From Myxococcus stipitatus DSM 14675 (GTDB taxonomy: Bacteria; Myxococcota; Myxococcia; Myxococcales; Myxococcaceae), in the NCBI RefSeq assembly GCF_000331735.1, contig NC_020126.1, positions 9,551,501-9,615,500 of the forward strand: a DNA stretch of 64,000 nt, in the 5' to 3' direction. A program made the translations under genes and the position numbers. Numbering within the stretch: the first letter of the stretch is position 1; every line of letters starts with the position of its first letter. The notes beneath the pieces are model-generated. The model did not search any database and had not been told where the DNA came from. It saw only the letters and a program-made list of their open reading frames with translations. Shown here one piece after another: positions 26,359 to 34,356 of the stretch.

Positions 26359-27774
26359 CTACTTCGGCGGCGCGACCTGGAGTGGCTTCGACGGCGCGAC
26401 CTGGGGTGGCGCCTCGAGTTTGGCGAGCTCTCGTTTCAGGGACGAGACAGAGCACATGGGCCGCTGCACATCGGGCAGGGACTCCGCGTAGGCGAGGGCG
26501 TCCCGCAGCGTCCGCGAGGCGGTGGCGGTGTCGTTGCGCTCCTTGAAGATGAGGGCCCGGAGGCCCATCACGGCGACCCGGCGCGGGCCCTGCGCGACCA
26601 CCAGGGCGCGGTCCGTCGCGGCGATGGCGTCCTCCAGCCGTCCCTGGGCCTGGTAGAGCTGCGCGAGCCGCAGAGGGGCGGTGGAATCCCGGGGGAACTC
26701 CTTCTCGCTCTGCATCAGCGCGGGGATGGCTCGCTCCGGTGTCTTCAGCCGGATGGCGACGTGCGACCGATGCGAGTCGAGGAGGGCGCGAGCCGAGGGA
26801 GTGGGCGCCTTCGCGGCCTCCGCCTCCAAGTACGTCATCCACTCGCTCAGAGCCTTCCTGCTTCCGGGCTCGTCCTTGGCCGCCTCGCGCGCCCAGATTT
26901 GAATCTGGATCAACCGGGAGCGGTCGTCCGCGGTCAGCTCGACGGTGGGCAGGCTCATGGCCTCGATGAGCTTCTCCTCCAACGCGCCCTGCAGGACCTC
27001 CAGGCCCGTCGCCTCGGGCTCGTTCGGGAAGATGGACAGCGCGCAGGTCAGCCCACGCCGCGCGCCATGAGTCCACGCCAGCGAACGGGGCGTGCCTGGC
27101 AGCACCTCCAGCGCCTTCGTCGCGCACGCCTTCATTCCGGGCGCGTCATACGTTTCGGCGAGCGCCCCCAGCAGCGTCAGCACCACCCGTCCCCGGTGAG
27201 ACCAGTCAGCGGGGGCCGTGGCCAGCACTTCGCTCAACACCTTGGCGGCCTCGACCACACGGTTCTGGGCGTACAGCGCATCCCCTTGCGCCAGGAGCGC
27301 CTCCAGGCCCGTGGCGCTTCCCTTGTAGGCGCGCTCGCCGTCGTCGAGGAGCTGCTCGAGCTCGGCTTCATCCAGGGTGTCGTGGAAGCGCAGGAGCGCC
27401 TTCTCCTCGCGTGGGTCGAGGACATACAGCGTGGGGGAGGACTCGATGGGGTACTTCCCCAGGAAGGCCGCGTTCTGGCTCAAGTCCGTGGTGACCTCCA
27501 GCCAGACGAAGCGGTCGGCATGGCGGCCCAGCGATGGGGAGGACAGGACGTGGGCCTTCATCAAGCGGCAGGTGACGCACCCGCTCGCCAGCGCGTGGAC
27601 GAAGAGAGGCACGCCCTTCGCCTTCGCTTCCGCGAGCGCGCGCTCGTAGTCGTCCTGGATGAAGGTCAACGGCTCCGCGGCGCGTGTCTGCTCCGTGCGC
27701 TCCCTCACGCCCGTGGTCGCGGCGGTACAGGCGACGAGCCCCAGCAGCAAGAAGCAAGCGGAATAGGTGCGCAT
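26359..27774 (-). CDS. Thioredoxin-fold lipoprotein with TPR-like helices (copy B, altered active site)
   Basis: 471 aa from ATG 27774. Same architecture as the downstream copy: lipobox LVAC, thioredoxin fold, then TPR-like helices, with long shared stretches such as ALAEAKAKGVPLFV and HADRFVWL. The redox site has diverged from APWCHTC to ASGCVTC: both cysteines remain, but the conserved Trp is lost. The cis-Pro loop is ESSPTLYV. The C-terminus ends with a duplicated QVAP(S/P)K motif. Tandem gene duplication followed by divergence is the simple explanation. The GTPase gene at 27884 is divergent. Confidence 0.86.
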   Translation of the reverse strand: MRTYSACFLLLGLVACTAATTGVRERTEQTRAAEPLTFIQDDYERALAEAKAKGVPLFVHALASGCVTCRLMKAHVLSSPSLGRHADRFVWLEVTTDLSQNAAFLGKYPIESSPTLYVLDPREEKALLRFHDTLDEAELEQLLDDGERAYKGSATGLEALLAQGDALYAQNRVVEAAKVLSEVLATAPADWSHRGRVVLTLLGALAETYDAPGMKACATKALEVLPGTPRSLAWTHGARRGLTCALSIFPNEPEATGLEVLQGALEEKLIEAMSLPTVELTADDRSRLIQIQIWAREAAKDEPGSRKALSEWMTYLEAEAAKAPTPSARALLDSHRSHVAIRLKTPERAIPALMQSEKEFPRDSTAPLRLAQLYQAQGRLEDAIAATDRALVVAQGPRRVAVMGLRALIFKERNDTATASRTLRDALAYAESLPDVQRPMCSVSSLKRELAKLEAPPQVAPSKPLQVAPPK

Positions 27775-27883
27775 GCCTCGGACCCTAGCGTGGGGCCTTT
27801 TCCTGCCTCGAAACCGACATCCAATCCGCAAGCATCTGGGCACTCGCGCTCGCGCGTGCTCTGGTGTGCGCGGACCTCCGCCG

Positions 27884-29629
27884 ATGACGAGAGACCCCTA
27901 CACCCTTCGTGACGCACTCGCCTCCGCGCTGGAGGCGCTCCCCGCGCCCGAGCGCTTCCCCGAGCCCTCCGACGCGGACCTGGCCCGGCGACTGGCGGAG
28001 CGCCTGCGCCGGGACCTGCTGCCCCGCATGGGCTCCGCGGACGCGCCGCTGTTGCTGGTGGCCATCGCCGGCCCCAACAACGTGGGCAAGTCCACCCTGT
28101 TCAACGCGCTGGTGGGCTCGTCCCTGTCCCCCGCGAGGCCCGAGGGCGGACTGACCAAGCAGTGCCTCGCGGCGGCGCATCCGGAGACATGGACCGGCGC
28201 GCTGAAGGACTTCCTCACCCGCCGCTACGACACGGTGCCGGTGGCCCCAGGCGACGCGGCCCCCGTGGACCAGCCGGGCCCCGCGGGGCGGCTGTACCTG
28301 GTGCTGGCCGACGCGGTGCCTCGGGGCCTGCTCGTCATGGACACGCCGGACTTCGACAGCGTGTACCGGGAGAACCGCGAGCGCGCCGAGGCCCTGCTCG
28401 TCACGGTGGACGTGCTCGTCTTCGTGGTGAGCCGGCAGACGTACCAGAACGCGGCGCTGGTGGACTTCCTGCGCGCGGCCGTGGGCCATGGACGGCCGTA
28501 CCTGCTCGTCTACAACGAGGCCTCGCGTGAAGAGGTCGCGCGAGGCCACCTGGACAAGCTGGCCTCCGACGTGGGGCATCCTCCGCTGGCGAGGTACCTG
28601 GCCCCGCATCAGCCGGACGTCGAGGCGGGCCTGCGGCCCCTGGCGACCGAGCCCCTGGATGGACGCCCCGCGCTGAGCGCCCTGCTGGGCCAGGCCGAGC
28701 ACGCGCGCGAGCTGAAGGCCCGGGCGCTGGAGGCTTCCCTGGCGGATGCACGCGCGGAGATGGAGTCCGTGGCGCGCGCGGCGACCCGGGCCGCGAGCGA
28801 GCCGGAGCGGCTTCGTCAGCGGCTGCGGCACGAGCTCGAGAGCGTGGGCGCCACCGCGGCGCTCAAGGCGGTGCCCGCGGACGTGCTCATCGACGCCTTC
28901 CGCGACGAGCTGGATGCACGCAGCCAGTTCCACAAGTGGGTGCGCCTGCCCTTCCGAGGGTTGGCCACGGCGCTCACCTTCGTGAGCCGCAAGGTGCGCC
29001 AGTCCTTCACCGGGCCCGAGCCCGAGGGCACCCAGACGCCGTCGCTCGCGGTGGACGCGACGCTGACGGACGGGGTGCGGCGGCTGGTGGAGGCCTTCGC
29101 TCCGGAGGTGGCGGCGTGGCGGGGGGACGCGCGGACGCGCGAGAAGCTGGCCGAGGCCTTCGGTGCCTCGACGCTGTCGAAGCTGGAGGAGCCGCTGGGC
29201 TTCGAGTCCCTGCATGCGCACGCGGCGGACCGGGCCACGCTGTACGGCTACTGCCGCGAGCTGGTGGCGGCCGAGCTCCAGGGCGGCATGCGCGAGGAGC
29301 TGCTCCAGGCGCTGACGACGCTGGTGTACTCGGTGCCCTCGGGCGCGGCGGCGGCGGTGACGGTGGCCACGGGCGGCTTCGGCCATGACGCGGTGGTGTG
29401 GGCGGGCACGCTCCTGTCCACGCCGCTGATGGAGCGGTTCGTGGACCTGCTGGGCGCCCAGGTGCGAGCCCGCGTCACCCGGCGGTGGGCCGACGCCCAT
29501 GGCTCCACCCTGGCCCGGGCCCTGGAGGCGCGCTTCTTCTCGGGCGTGCTGGGGCACCTGGACGGGCTGGCGGACGACTGGAAGCACACCGCCACCCGGC
29601 TGGAGGCCGCGAGAGGAGCGCTCGCTTGA
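27884..29629 (+). CDS. Dynamin-like / HflX-like large GTPase
   Basis: 581 aa from ATG 27884 (the frame is open further 5' but overlaps the divergent lipoprotein promoter). G1 P-loop GPNNVGKST (Lys69), a threonine in the switch region, and G3 DTPD (Asp153) are clear. The G4 motif is atypical: YNEAS where NKxD is expected. The C-terminal 350 aa are mostly helical with Arg/Glu-rich coiled coils and a late hydrophobic segment (VPSGAAAAVTVATGGFGHDAVVWAGTLL), fitting a membrane-contacting dynamin-superfamily or YfjP-like GTPase. A related gene lies at 49928. It is followed after 60 nt by the DAC-fold protein, suggesting a shared unit. Confidence 0.82.
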   Translation: MTRDPYTLRDALASALEALPAPERFPEPSDADLARRLAERLRRDLLPRMGSADAPLLLVAIAGPNNVGKSTLFNALVGSSLSPARPEGGLTKQCLAAAHPETWTGALKDFLTRRYDTVPVAPGDAAPVDQPGPAGRLYLVLADAVPRGLLVMDTPDFDSVYRENRERAEALLVTVDVLVFVVSRQTYQNAALVDFLRAAVGHGRPYLLVYNEASREEVARGHLDKLASDVGHPPLARYLAPHQPDVEAGLRPLATEPLDGRPALSALLGQAEHARELKARALEASLADARAEMESVARAATRAASEPERLRQRLRHELESVGATAALKAVPADVLIDAFRDELDARSQFHKWVRLPFRGLATALTFVSRKVRQSFTGPEPEGTQTPSLAVDATLTDGVRRLVEAFAPEVAAWRGDARTREKLAEAFGASTLSKLEEPLGFESLHAHAADRATLYGYCRELVAAELQGGMREELLQALTTLVYSVPSGAAAAVTVATGGFGHDAVVWAGTLLSTPLMERFVDLLGAQVRARVTRRWADAHGSTLARALEARFFSGVLGHLDGLADDWKHTATRLEAARGALA

Positions 29630-29689
29630 GACCCCTCACCTCATTCCATTCGTGCGTGCGCGGCGACAATGCGCCATGCTGAGTGAGTC

Positions 29690-30760
29690 ATGAATGGCTC
29701 GGACCCCGGAATACCGGGTTCTCCCCCTCCGATTCTCTCCTTCCGCCATCTGCTGACCGACGCTGTCGGTACGTTCCTGGACGAAGCCGGGATGTCGTGC
29801 GCCCAGTCGGCCGACGCCATCGGCGAGCTCATCGTCACGCTGTCGCGCTACCGCGAGGAAGGCGCGCCGCTGTTCCCCATGGCCTTCGTGGGGGATGACC
29901 TGGGGCAGATGCTCTCGCTGCTCGGCGGGCACGACCCCATCGCCATCGGCATCGGGCCTCGCTCGCGAGCCACCGTCCAGCGCGCCCTCAAGCAGTGTGC
30001 GCCCCTGGGCCAGGGCCGGTGGTGGGCGCTGTACCTGTTGAGGGTGCCGGAGGGCTTCGCCTACGGCGTCTTCCGCACGGACCCCTTCCCGCTCGCGGAG
30101 TCTCCGCTGGAGCGGCTGCGCCGGACGGAGGAGACCCACGCCGGGGTGGTGGGCGTGCTCCAGTTGGCGGAGAACATGCTGGAGCTGCGCGCGGGCGGCG
30201 GGCTGTGCCGGCACGTGTACCTGTCGGGCGCGAGGGTGGAGGCGGCGTCACCGCCCGCGGTGCTCAACGAGCTGGCGGAGGCCATCACCGAGGGCGTGGC
30301 GAGCGCCAGCCGTGAGCGGGCGCGCGGGTTCTTCCGCCGGGTCCTGTTCGAGGTGATGCAGGCGTCCCATGGGACGCTGGTGGCGGTGCTGCCTCGGGAG
30401 CGGGCGGGCTCATCGCTCTTCGTGGATGGCATCATCCTGCCGCGCCCGCTGGACATCGTGGCGCTGCTGGACCGCTACCATGTCGACCCCACGGACGCGG
30501 CGGCCACGGCGGTGCGAGCCACCGGCCAGCTCCTGCGAGGGATGATGGCGACCGACGGCATCACCGTGCTGCGCGCGGATGGCTGCATCGTCGGGTACAA
30601 CATCTTCGTCCGCCATCCGGAGTCGCTCGCGCATCAGCCCTCCGTCGTCGGCGGCGCGCGGAGGCGCACGTACGAAGTGCTGTGCGCGGCCGTCGGCACC
30701 GAGCTCACCACCGCGTTCATCCGCTCCCAGGATGGCGACGTGGCGTGCCGCAAGGCGTAG
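29690..30760 (+). CDS. DisA/DAC-fold sensor-like protein (DACNV-type)
   Basis: 356 aa, soluble. The C-terminal half (about 215-356) follows the order of the diadenylate-cyclase fold: FFRRVLFEVMQASHGTLVAVL, then MMATDGITVLRADGCIVGYN (position of the DGA motif) and GGARRRTYEVL (position of the RHR motif), ending with a strand TAFIRSQDGDV. The catalytic DGA and RHR are changed to DGI and RRR, so c-di-AMP synthesis is doubtful. It fits the DACN sensor families proposed to bind nucleotides. The N-terminal 200 aa is unrecognised. It lies 60 nt behind the large GTPase on the same strand. Confidence 0.65.
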   Translation: MNGSDPGIPGSPPPILSFRHLLTDAVGTFLDEAGMSCAQSADAIGELIVTLSRYREEGAPLFPMAFVGDDLGQMLSLLGGHDPIAIGIGPRSRATVQRALKQCAPLGQGRWWALYLLRVPEGFAYGVFRTDPFPLAESPLERLRRTEETHAGVVGVLQLAENMLELRAGGGLCRHVYLSGARVEAASPPAVLNELAEAITEGVASASRERARGFFRRVLFEVMQASHGTLVAVLPRERAGSSLFVDGIILPRPLDIVALLDRYHVDPTDAAATAVRATGQLLRGMMATDGITVLRADGCIVGYNIFVRHPESLAHQPSVVGGARRRTYEVLCAAVGTELTTAFIRSQDGDVACRKA

Positions 30761-30870
30761 CCGCCACGGGCGGGCTCGGGCGCGCGAGCCTTCAAGGAAT
30801 TGTCAGACAGGGCGTCCGTGCGACGCGTCCGCCGCGAAATGGCATGCCCTTCGCAGTGCGCGCACGGAAC

Positions 30871-31962
30871 ATGAATTTCGTTTTCGTGGGGACGAGCCTG
30901 GGCGCGCGGGGAACAGAAACCCATCTGGTGTGCCTGGTCCAGGCACTGGTCCGCGCCGGGCATCACGTGGTCACCGTGGCACGAGAGGGGGGCTACATCG
31001 CCCGGGAGTTCCGGGCCCAAGGTCTCCCCGTGGAACCCGGTGTCTTCCGGAACGCCGCAGATTTTCGTGGCCTGCTCAGTGTTTCACGAGCCATCCGTCG
31101 CACCCGGCCGCACTGGCTGGTGGGCAGCTTCGGCCACGAGTACTGGCCCGTGCTCGCGATGGGCGCATGGACGGGGACCCCCGTCGCGCTCTTCCGACAC
31201 CTCAACAGCCGGCTCAAGGCGATGTCTCGCCGGCTCCTCCCCCGATGGGCTCGGCGCTTCATCGTCGTGTCCGAGGCCATGCGCTCGAACCTCGTCGCCC
31301 AGGGGGTGCCCTCCGAGCGCATCCAGTGCCTCTACAACCCTGTGGATGTCGACCACTTCCGCGTGGATGAGGCGGAGCGCGCCGCGGCACGAGAGGCGCT
31401 CGGCGTCGGAGAGCAGGAGGTGCTCGTCGGCTTCGTGGGCGCGCTGAAGCCCGAGAAGGGCGCCTTCCGATTGGCCGAGGCCTTCAATCGAGCCATGCCC
31501 CAGAGCCCCCACCTGCGGGCGCTCTGGGTGGGCGAGGAGGCGGCCCATGCGCACCTGCGCCAGCGCTTCTCTCCGGGCCTCCAGGACCGGCACATCTTGA
31601 AGGGTTGGACCCGCGACATGCGGACGCTGTACGCGGCCATGGACGTGGCCACGATGCCCTCGGAGTGGGTCGAGCCCTTCGGGCGGGTCTCCATCGAAGC
31701 CCAGGCCTGTGGAGTCCCCGTACTCGCGAGCCGGATTGGCGGCCTGCCCGAGACCCTGCTCGAGGGACGCACAGGCCTCCTCCTCCCCCCGGGCGACGTC
31801 GCCGCGTGGAGTGACGCGCTCGTCACCCTGGCGCGGATGGAGCCCGCTCAGCGCCGGAGCATGGGAGAAGCAGGGACCCGGTTCGTTCGGGAGCGCTTCG
31901 CGGCGGAGCGCATCTCACGCGAGTTCATCTCCCTGCTGGAGTCGTCCGGCGCCCAGGTGTGA
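30871..31962 (+). CDS. GT4-family glycosyltransferase
   Basis: 363 aa from ATG 30871 (ATG 30844 is an alternative). A GT-B fold is evident: N-terminal GTSLGARGTETHLV (Gly-rich loop), the linker VVSEAMRSNL, the second-domain start VGFVGALKPEKG, and the EX7E motif EPFGRVSIE near residue 275, all hallmarks of retaining GT4 transferases (WaaG/RfaB-like). It probably adds a sugar to lipopolysaccharide or exopolysaccharide at the inner membrane. No neighbouring polysaccharide genes are seen. It lies about 210 nt upstream of traA on the same strand. Confidence 0.86.
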   Translation: MNFVFVGTSLGARGTETHLVCLVQALVRAGHHVVTVAREGGYIAREFRAQGLPVEPGVFRNAADFRGLLSVSRAIRRTRPHWLVGSFGHEYWPVLAMGAWTGTPVALFRHLNSRLKAMSRRLLPRWARRFIVVSEAMRSNLVAQGVPSERIQCLYNPVDVDHFRVDEAERAAAREALGVGEQEVLVGFVGALKPEKGAFRLAEAFNRAMPQSPHLRALWVGEEAAHAHLRQRFSPGLQDRHILKGWTRDMRTLYAAMDVATMPSEWVEPFGRVSIEAQACGVPVLASRIGGLPETLLEGRTGLLLPPGDVAAWSDALVTLARMEPAQRRSMGEAGTRFVRERFAAERISREFISLLESSGAQV

Positions 31963-32175
31963 GCCACGCTGTTACATGAGCACAGAGCTTGCTTACCCCG
32001 CAATCCATGGAGGCATCGGGCTCGATTCGTCAGGTGGTTGCCGCAACCCGAGCCGCATCTGCACGCGTGACGACAACCTCACGAGACTGGCGCCGGAGCG
32101 ACTTCGTCATACCCACCGGATTGCTCCGCTCCCGGAATTGCGCTTGTCAGGGGGTTCGACGATGCTTCCCGGATT

Positions 32176-34356
32176 GTGGATTCCCCCTTGTCCCGCCTCG
32201 CGCGATTCGCGCTCGCCGTCCTATCGGTGTGCCTCGTTTCCGCCCCCGCCTGGGGCCAGAAGCTGCCGGATGTCGTCGTTACAGGCCCCGCCATTGCTCC
32301 AGCGCTGAGCACTGATGGCCAGGGCATGTGCGTCGCGTCCAATATCTGGAGGCGAGACCCTGGAGAATTCCCACAGTCGCAAGGGACGTACATCGACGTG
32401 CTCAACGGGTTTCTTGAAGAGCCCGCCAGCAAGCAGAGCCGCGTCACCACCGTCCTTCGCACCCCGTTCGACCTGTCCAACAACCTCAACGACGGTCGCA
32501 CGCTGAGCTACGGCGACTTCGTGAATCAGGTCACCGCCCCGGGCTGCGCTATCGGTGGATGCAGCTTCAACATCATCAACGACAACGACGTGATGACATC
32601 GTTTGTCTCACGCTTTCGCGGCTATCTGAACGTGCCGCCCAACCTCGCTGGGCAGCCACTTCATTTCGCCTCTTACGTGGACGATGCCGTCAGCTTCGTC
32701 ATCTATGACCGCATCCAGTCCTATGTGGTCATCAACCGCCCTCCGAGGATTGGGTTTCCGACCTGGCGCACCACCAACAGCGTGATGTTCAGCCAACCGG
32801 GGCTCTACGCTGTCGAGGTTCTCTACACGCAGATTGGTGAACACGCCGCGCTCGAGATGTCGATGCTCAATGGAGCCTTCGGGGACTTCGAGCGCGCGGC
32901 CAACAGTCCGCCCATCGTCAACCTCTACTCCTCCAACTTCCAGCTGCTCCAGCCCGCGCAGTTCTTCCAGACGGAGAACGGGCTCCCCTCGTTCGCGAGC
33001 GACCCGAACCGCTGCGAGCAGTGCGCACGCGCCAACGTCAACGCGCCCAACAACGGCACCTGCAGCGACAACTACTACTGCAACTCCGCTGCACTCTGCG
33101 CGCCCTGTGACACCGCCCTCCGCTGCGGAGCCAAGTGCTCCCCGTGCGGCGTCTCCTTCCCCTTCTGCGCGAACATCAACGGCGGCAACACCTGCGTCCA
33201 ATGCACGGAAGACTCACAGTGCGCAAACGGCCGCTGTGACCTGACCGACAACATGTGCCGCGGTTGCAACGACGACACGGACTGCCCGAACACCGGCCGC
33301 TGCGACCCCGCGACCAACCAGTGCTCAGGCTGCAACGACGACTCCGACTGCCCCGGCGCCACCTGCGACGAGCCCACCGCCACCTGCGTCCAGTGCACCG
33401 AGGACACGCACTGCCCCAACGGCCAGGTCTGCGTCCCCGGCCTGAACCAGTGCCGTGAGTGCAACGACGACTCGCAATGCGACCGCGGTGAAATCTGCAC
33501 CAACAACCAATGCGTCCCGTGCGCCACCGATGGCGCCTGCGCGGGCAACTCCTGCAACTGCTGCCCCGGCGGCACGCAGTGCGCCGCGCTGACGCCGGGC
33601 GCCTCGCCCTCCTGCGTCGAGTGCACCACCGATTCCCAGTGCGGCGAAGGTCAGAAGTGCGACCCGCTCAACGGCCGCTGCGTCACCGAAATCCCCGAGT
33701 GCAACACCGCCTCCGCCTGCGGCCCCTCCTGCGCCACGTGCCCCGGTGACCGTCCCTACTGCCTCGACGGCCAGGTCTGCGTGCAGTGCCGCACCGACCT
33801 GGAATGTGGAGGCGGACAGTTCTGCGTGAGCGGCGAGTGCAGCGCGTGCACCACGGACAAGCACTGCGGCACCCGCTGCGAGGCCTGTGACGTGGACGCG
33901 CCCTTCTGCCTCTCCGACGGCTCTCCCCAGGGCAGCAGCTGCGTCGGCTGTCGCACCAACGAGGACTGCGGCAGCGGCCAGTGCAACCCGACCACTCGCA
34001 CCTGCGAGAACGCGGGCGCCTGCGCCGTCACCTGCGACGCGGGCCTCGTCTGCGACGGCGCCGCCTGCGTCCAGTGCTTCGCCGACGCCCACTGCCCTTG
34101 CGGCGGGACCTGCGACCTGGGCTCCAACACCTGCACCACCTCGTGCGAGAACAGCGGCGACTGCCTCGGCGTCCAGCACTGCTCGGCGAAGACGCAGCAG
34201 TGCGAGCGCGGACGGCGCAAGCCCGGCACCGACCCCCAGGGCGGCGCCTTCTGCTGCGGCACCACCGCCAACGCCACCCCGGCGGGCAGCGCCACCGTCC
34301 TCTTCTTCCTCGCCGCCGGCCTCCTGCTCCTGCGCGCCCAGCGCCGCGTCCGATGA
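32176..34356 (+). CDS. traA: TraA: cell-surface receptor for outer membrane exchange
   Basis: 726 aa from GTG 32176. A signal peptide is cleaved near AWG/QKLP. Residues about 30-245 form a PA14-like variable domain (TSFVSRFRGYL, DDAVSFVIYDR, SQPGLYAVEVLY), which in Myxococcus xanthus determines kin recognition; the switch position reported there is residue 205. Residues about 280-685 are a Cys-rich array of short repeats (CVQCTEDSQCANGRC, CNDDTDCP). A MYXO-CTERM tail ends the protein: CC, a hydrophobic helix and LLRAQRRVR, for surface anchoring. TraA pairs on neighbouring cells to trigger transient outer-membrane fusion and exchange of proteins and lipids. traB overlaps by ATGA. Confidence 0.93.
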   Translation: MDSPLSRLARFALAVLSVCLVSAPAWGQKLPDVVVTGPAIAPALSTDGQGMCVASNIWRRDPGEFPQSQGTYIDVLNGFLEEPASKQSRVTTVLRTPFDLSNNLNDGRTLSYGDFVNQVTAPGCAIGGCSFNIINDNDVMTSFVSRFRGYLNVPPNLAGQPLHFASYVDDAVSFVIYDRIQSYVVINRPPRIGFPTWRTTNSVMFSQPGLYAVEVLYTQIGEHAALEMSMLNGAFGDFERAANSPPIVNLYSSNFQLLQPAQFFQTENGLPSFASDPNRCEQCARANVNAPNNGTCSDNYYCNSAALCAPCDTALRCGAKCSPCGVSFPFCANINGGNTCVQCTEDSQCANGRCDLTDNMCRGCNDDTDCPNTGRCDPATNQCSGCNDDSDCPGATCDEPTATCVQCTEDTHCPNGQVCVPGLNQCRECNDDSQCDRGEICTNNQCVPCATDGACAGNSCNCCPGGTQCAALTPGASPSCVECTTDSQCGEGQKCDPLNGRCVTEIPECNTASACGPSCATCPGDRPYCLDGQVCVQCRTDLECGGGQFCVSGECSACTTDKHCGTRCEACDVDAPFCLSDGSPQGSSCVGCRTNEDCGSGQCNPTTRTCENAGACAVTCDAGLVCDGAACVQCFADAHCPCGGTCDLGSNTCTTSCENSGDCLGVQHCSAKTQQCERGRRKPGTDPQGGAFCCGTTANATPAGSATVLFFLAAGLLLLRAQRRVR

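Noticed and set aside
31963-32175. Small ORFs between the glycosyltransferase and traA
   Set aside because: They lack ribosome-binding sites and protein-like composition; the stretch is better read as the traAB promoter region.
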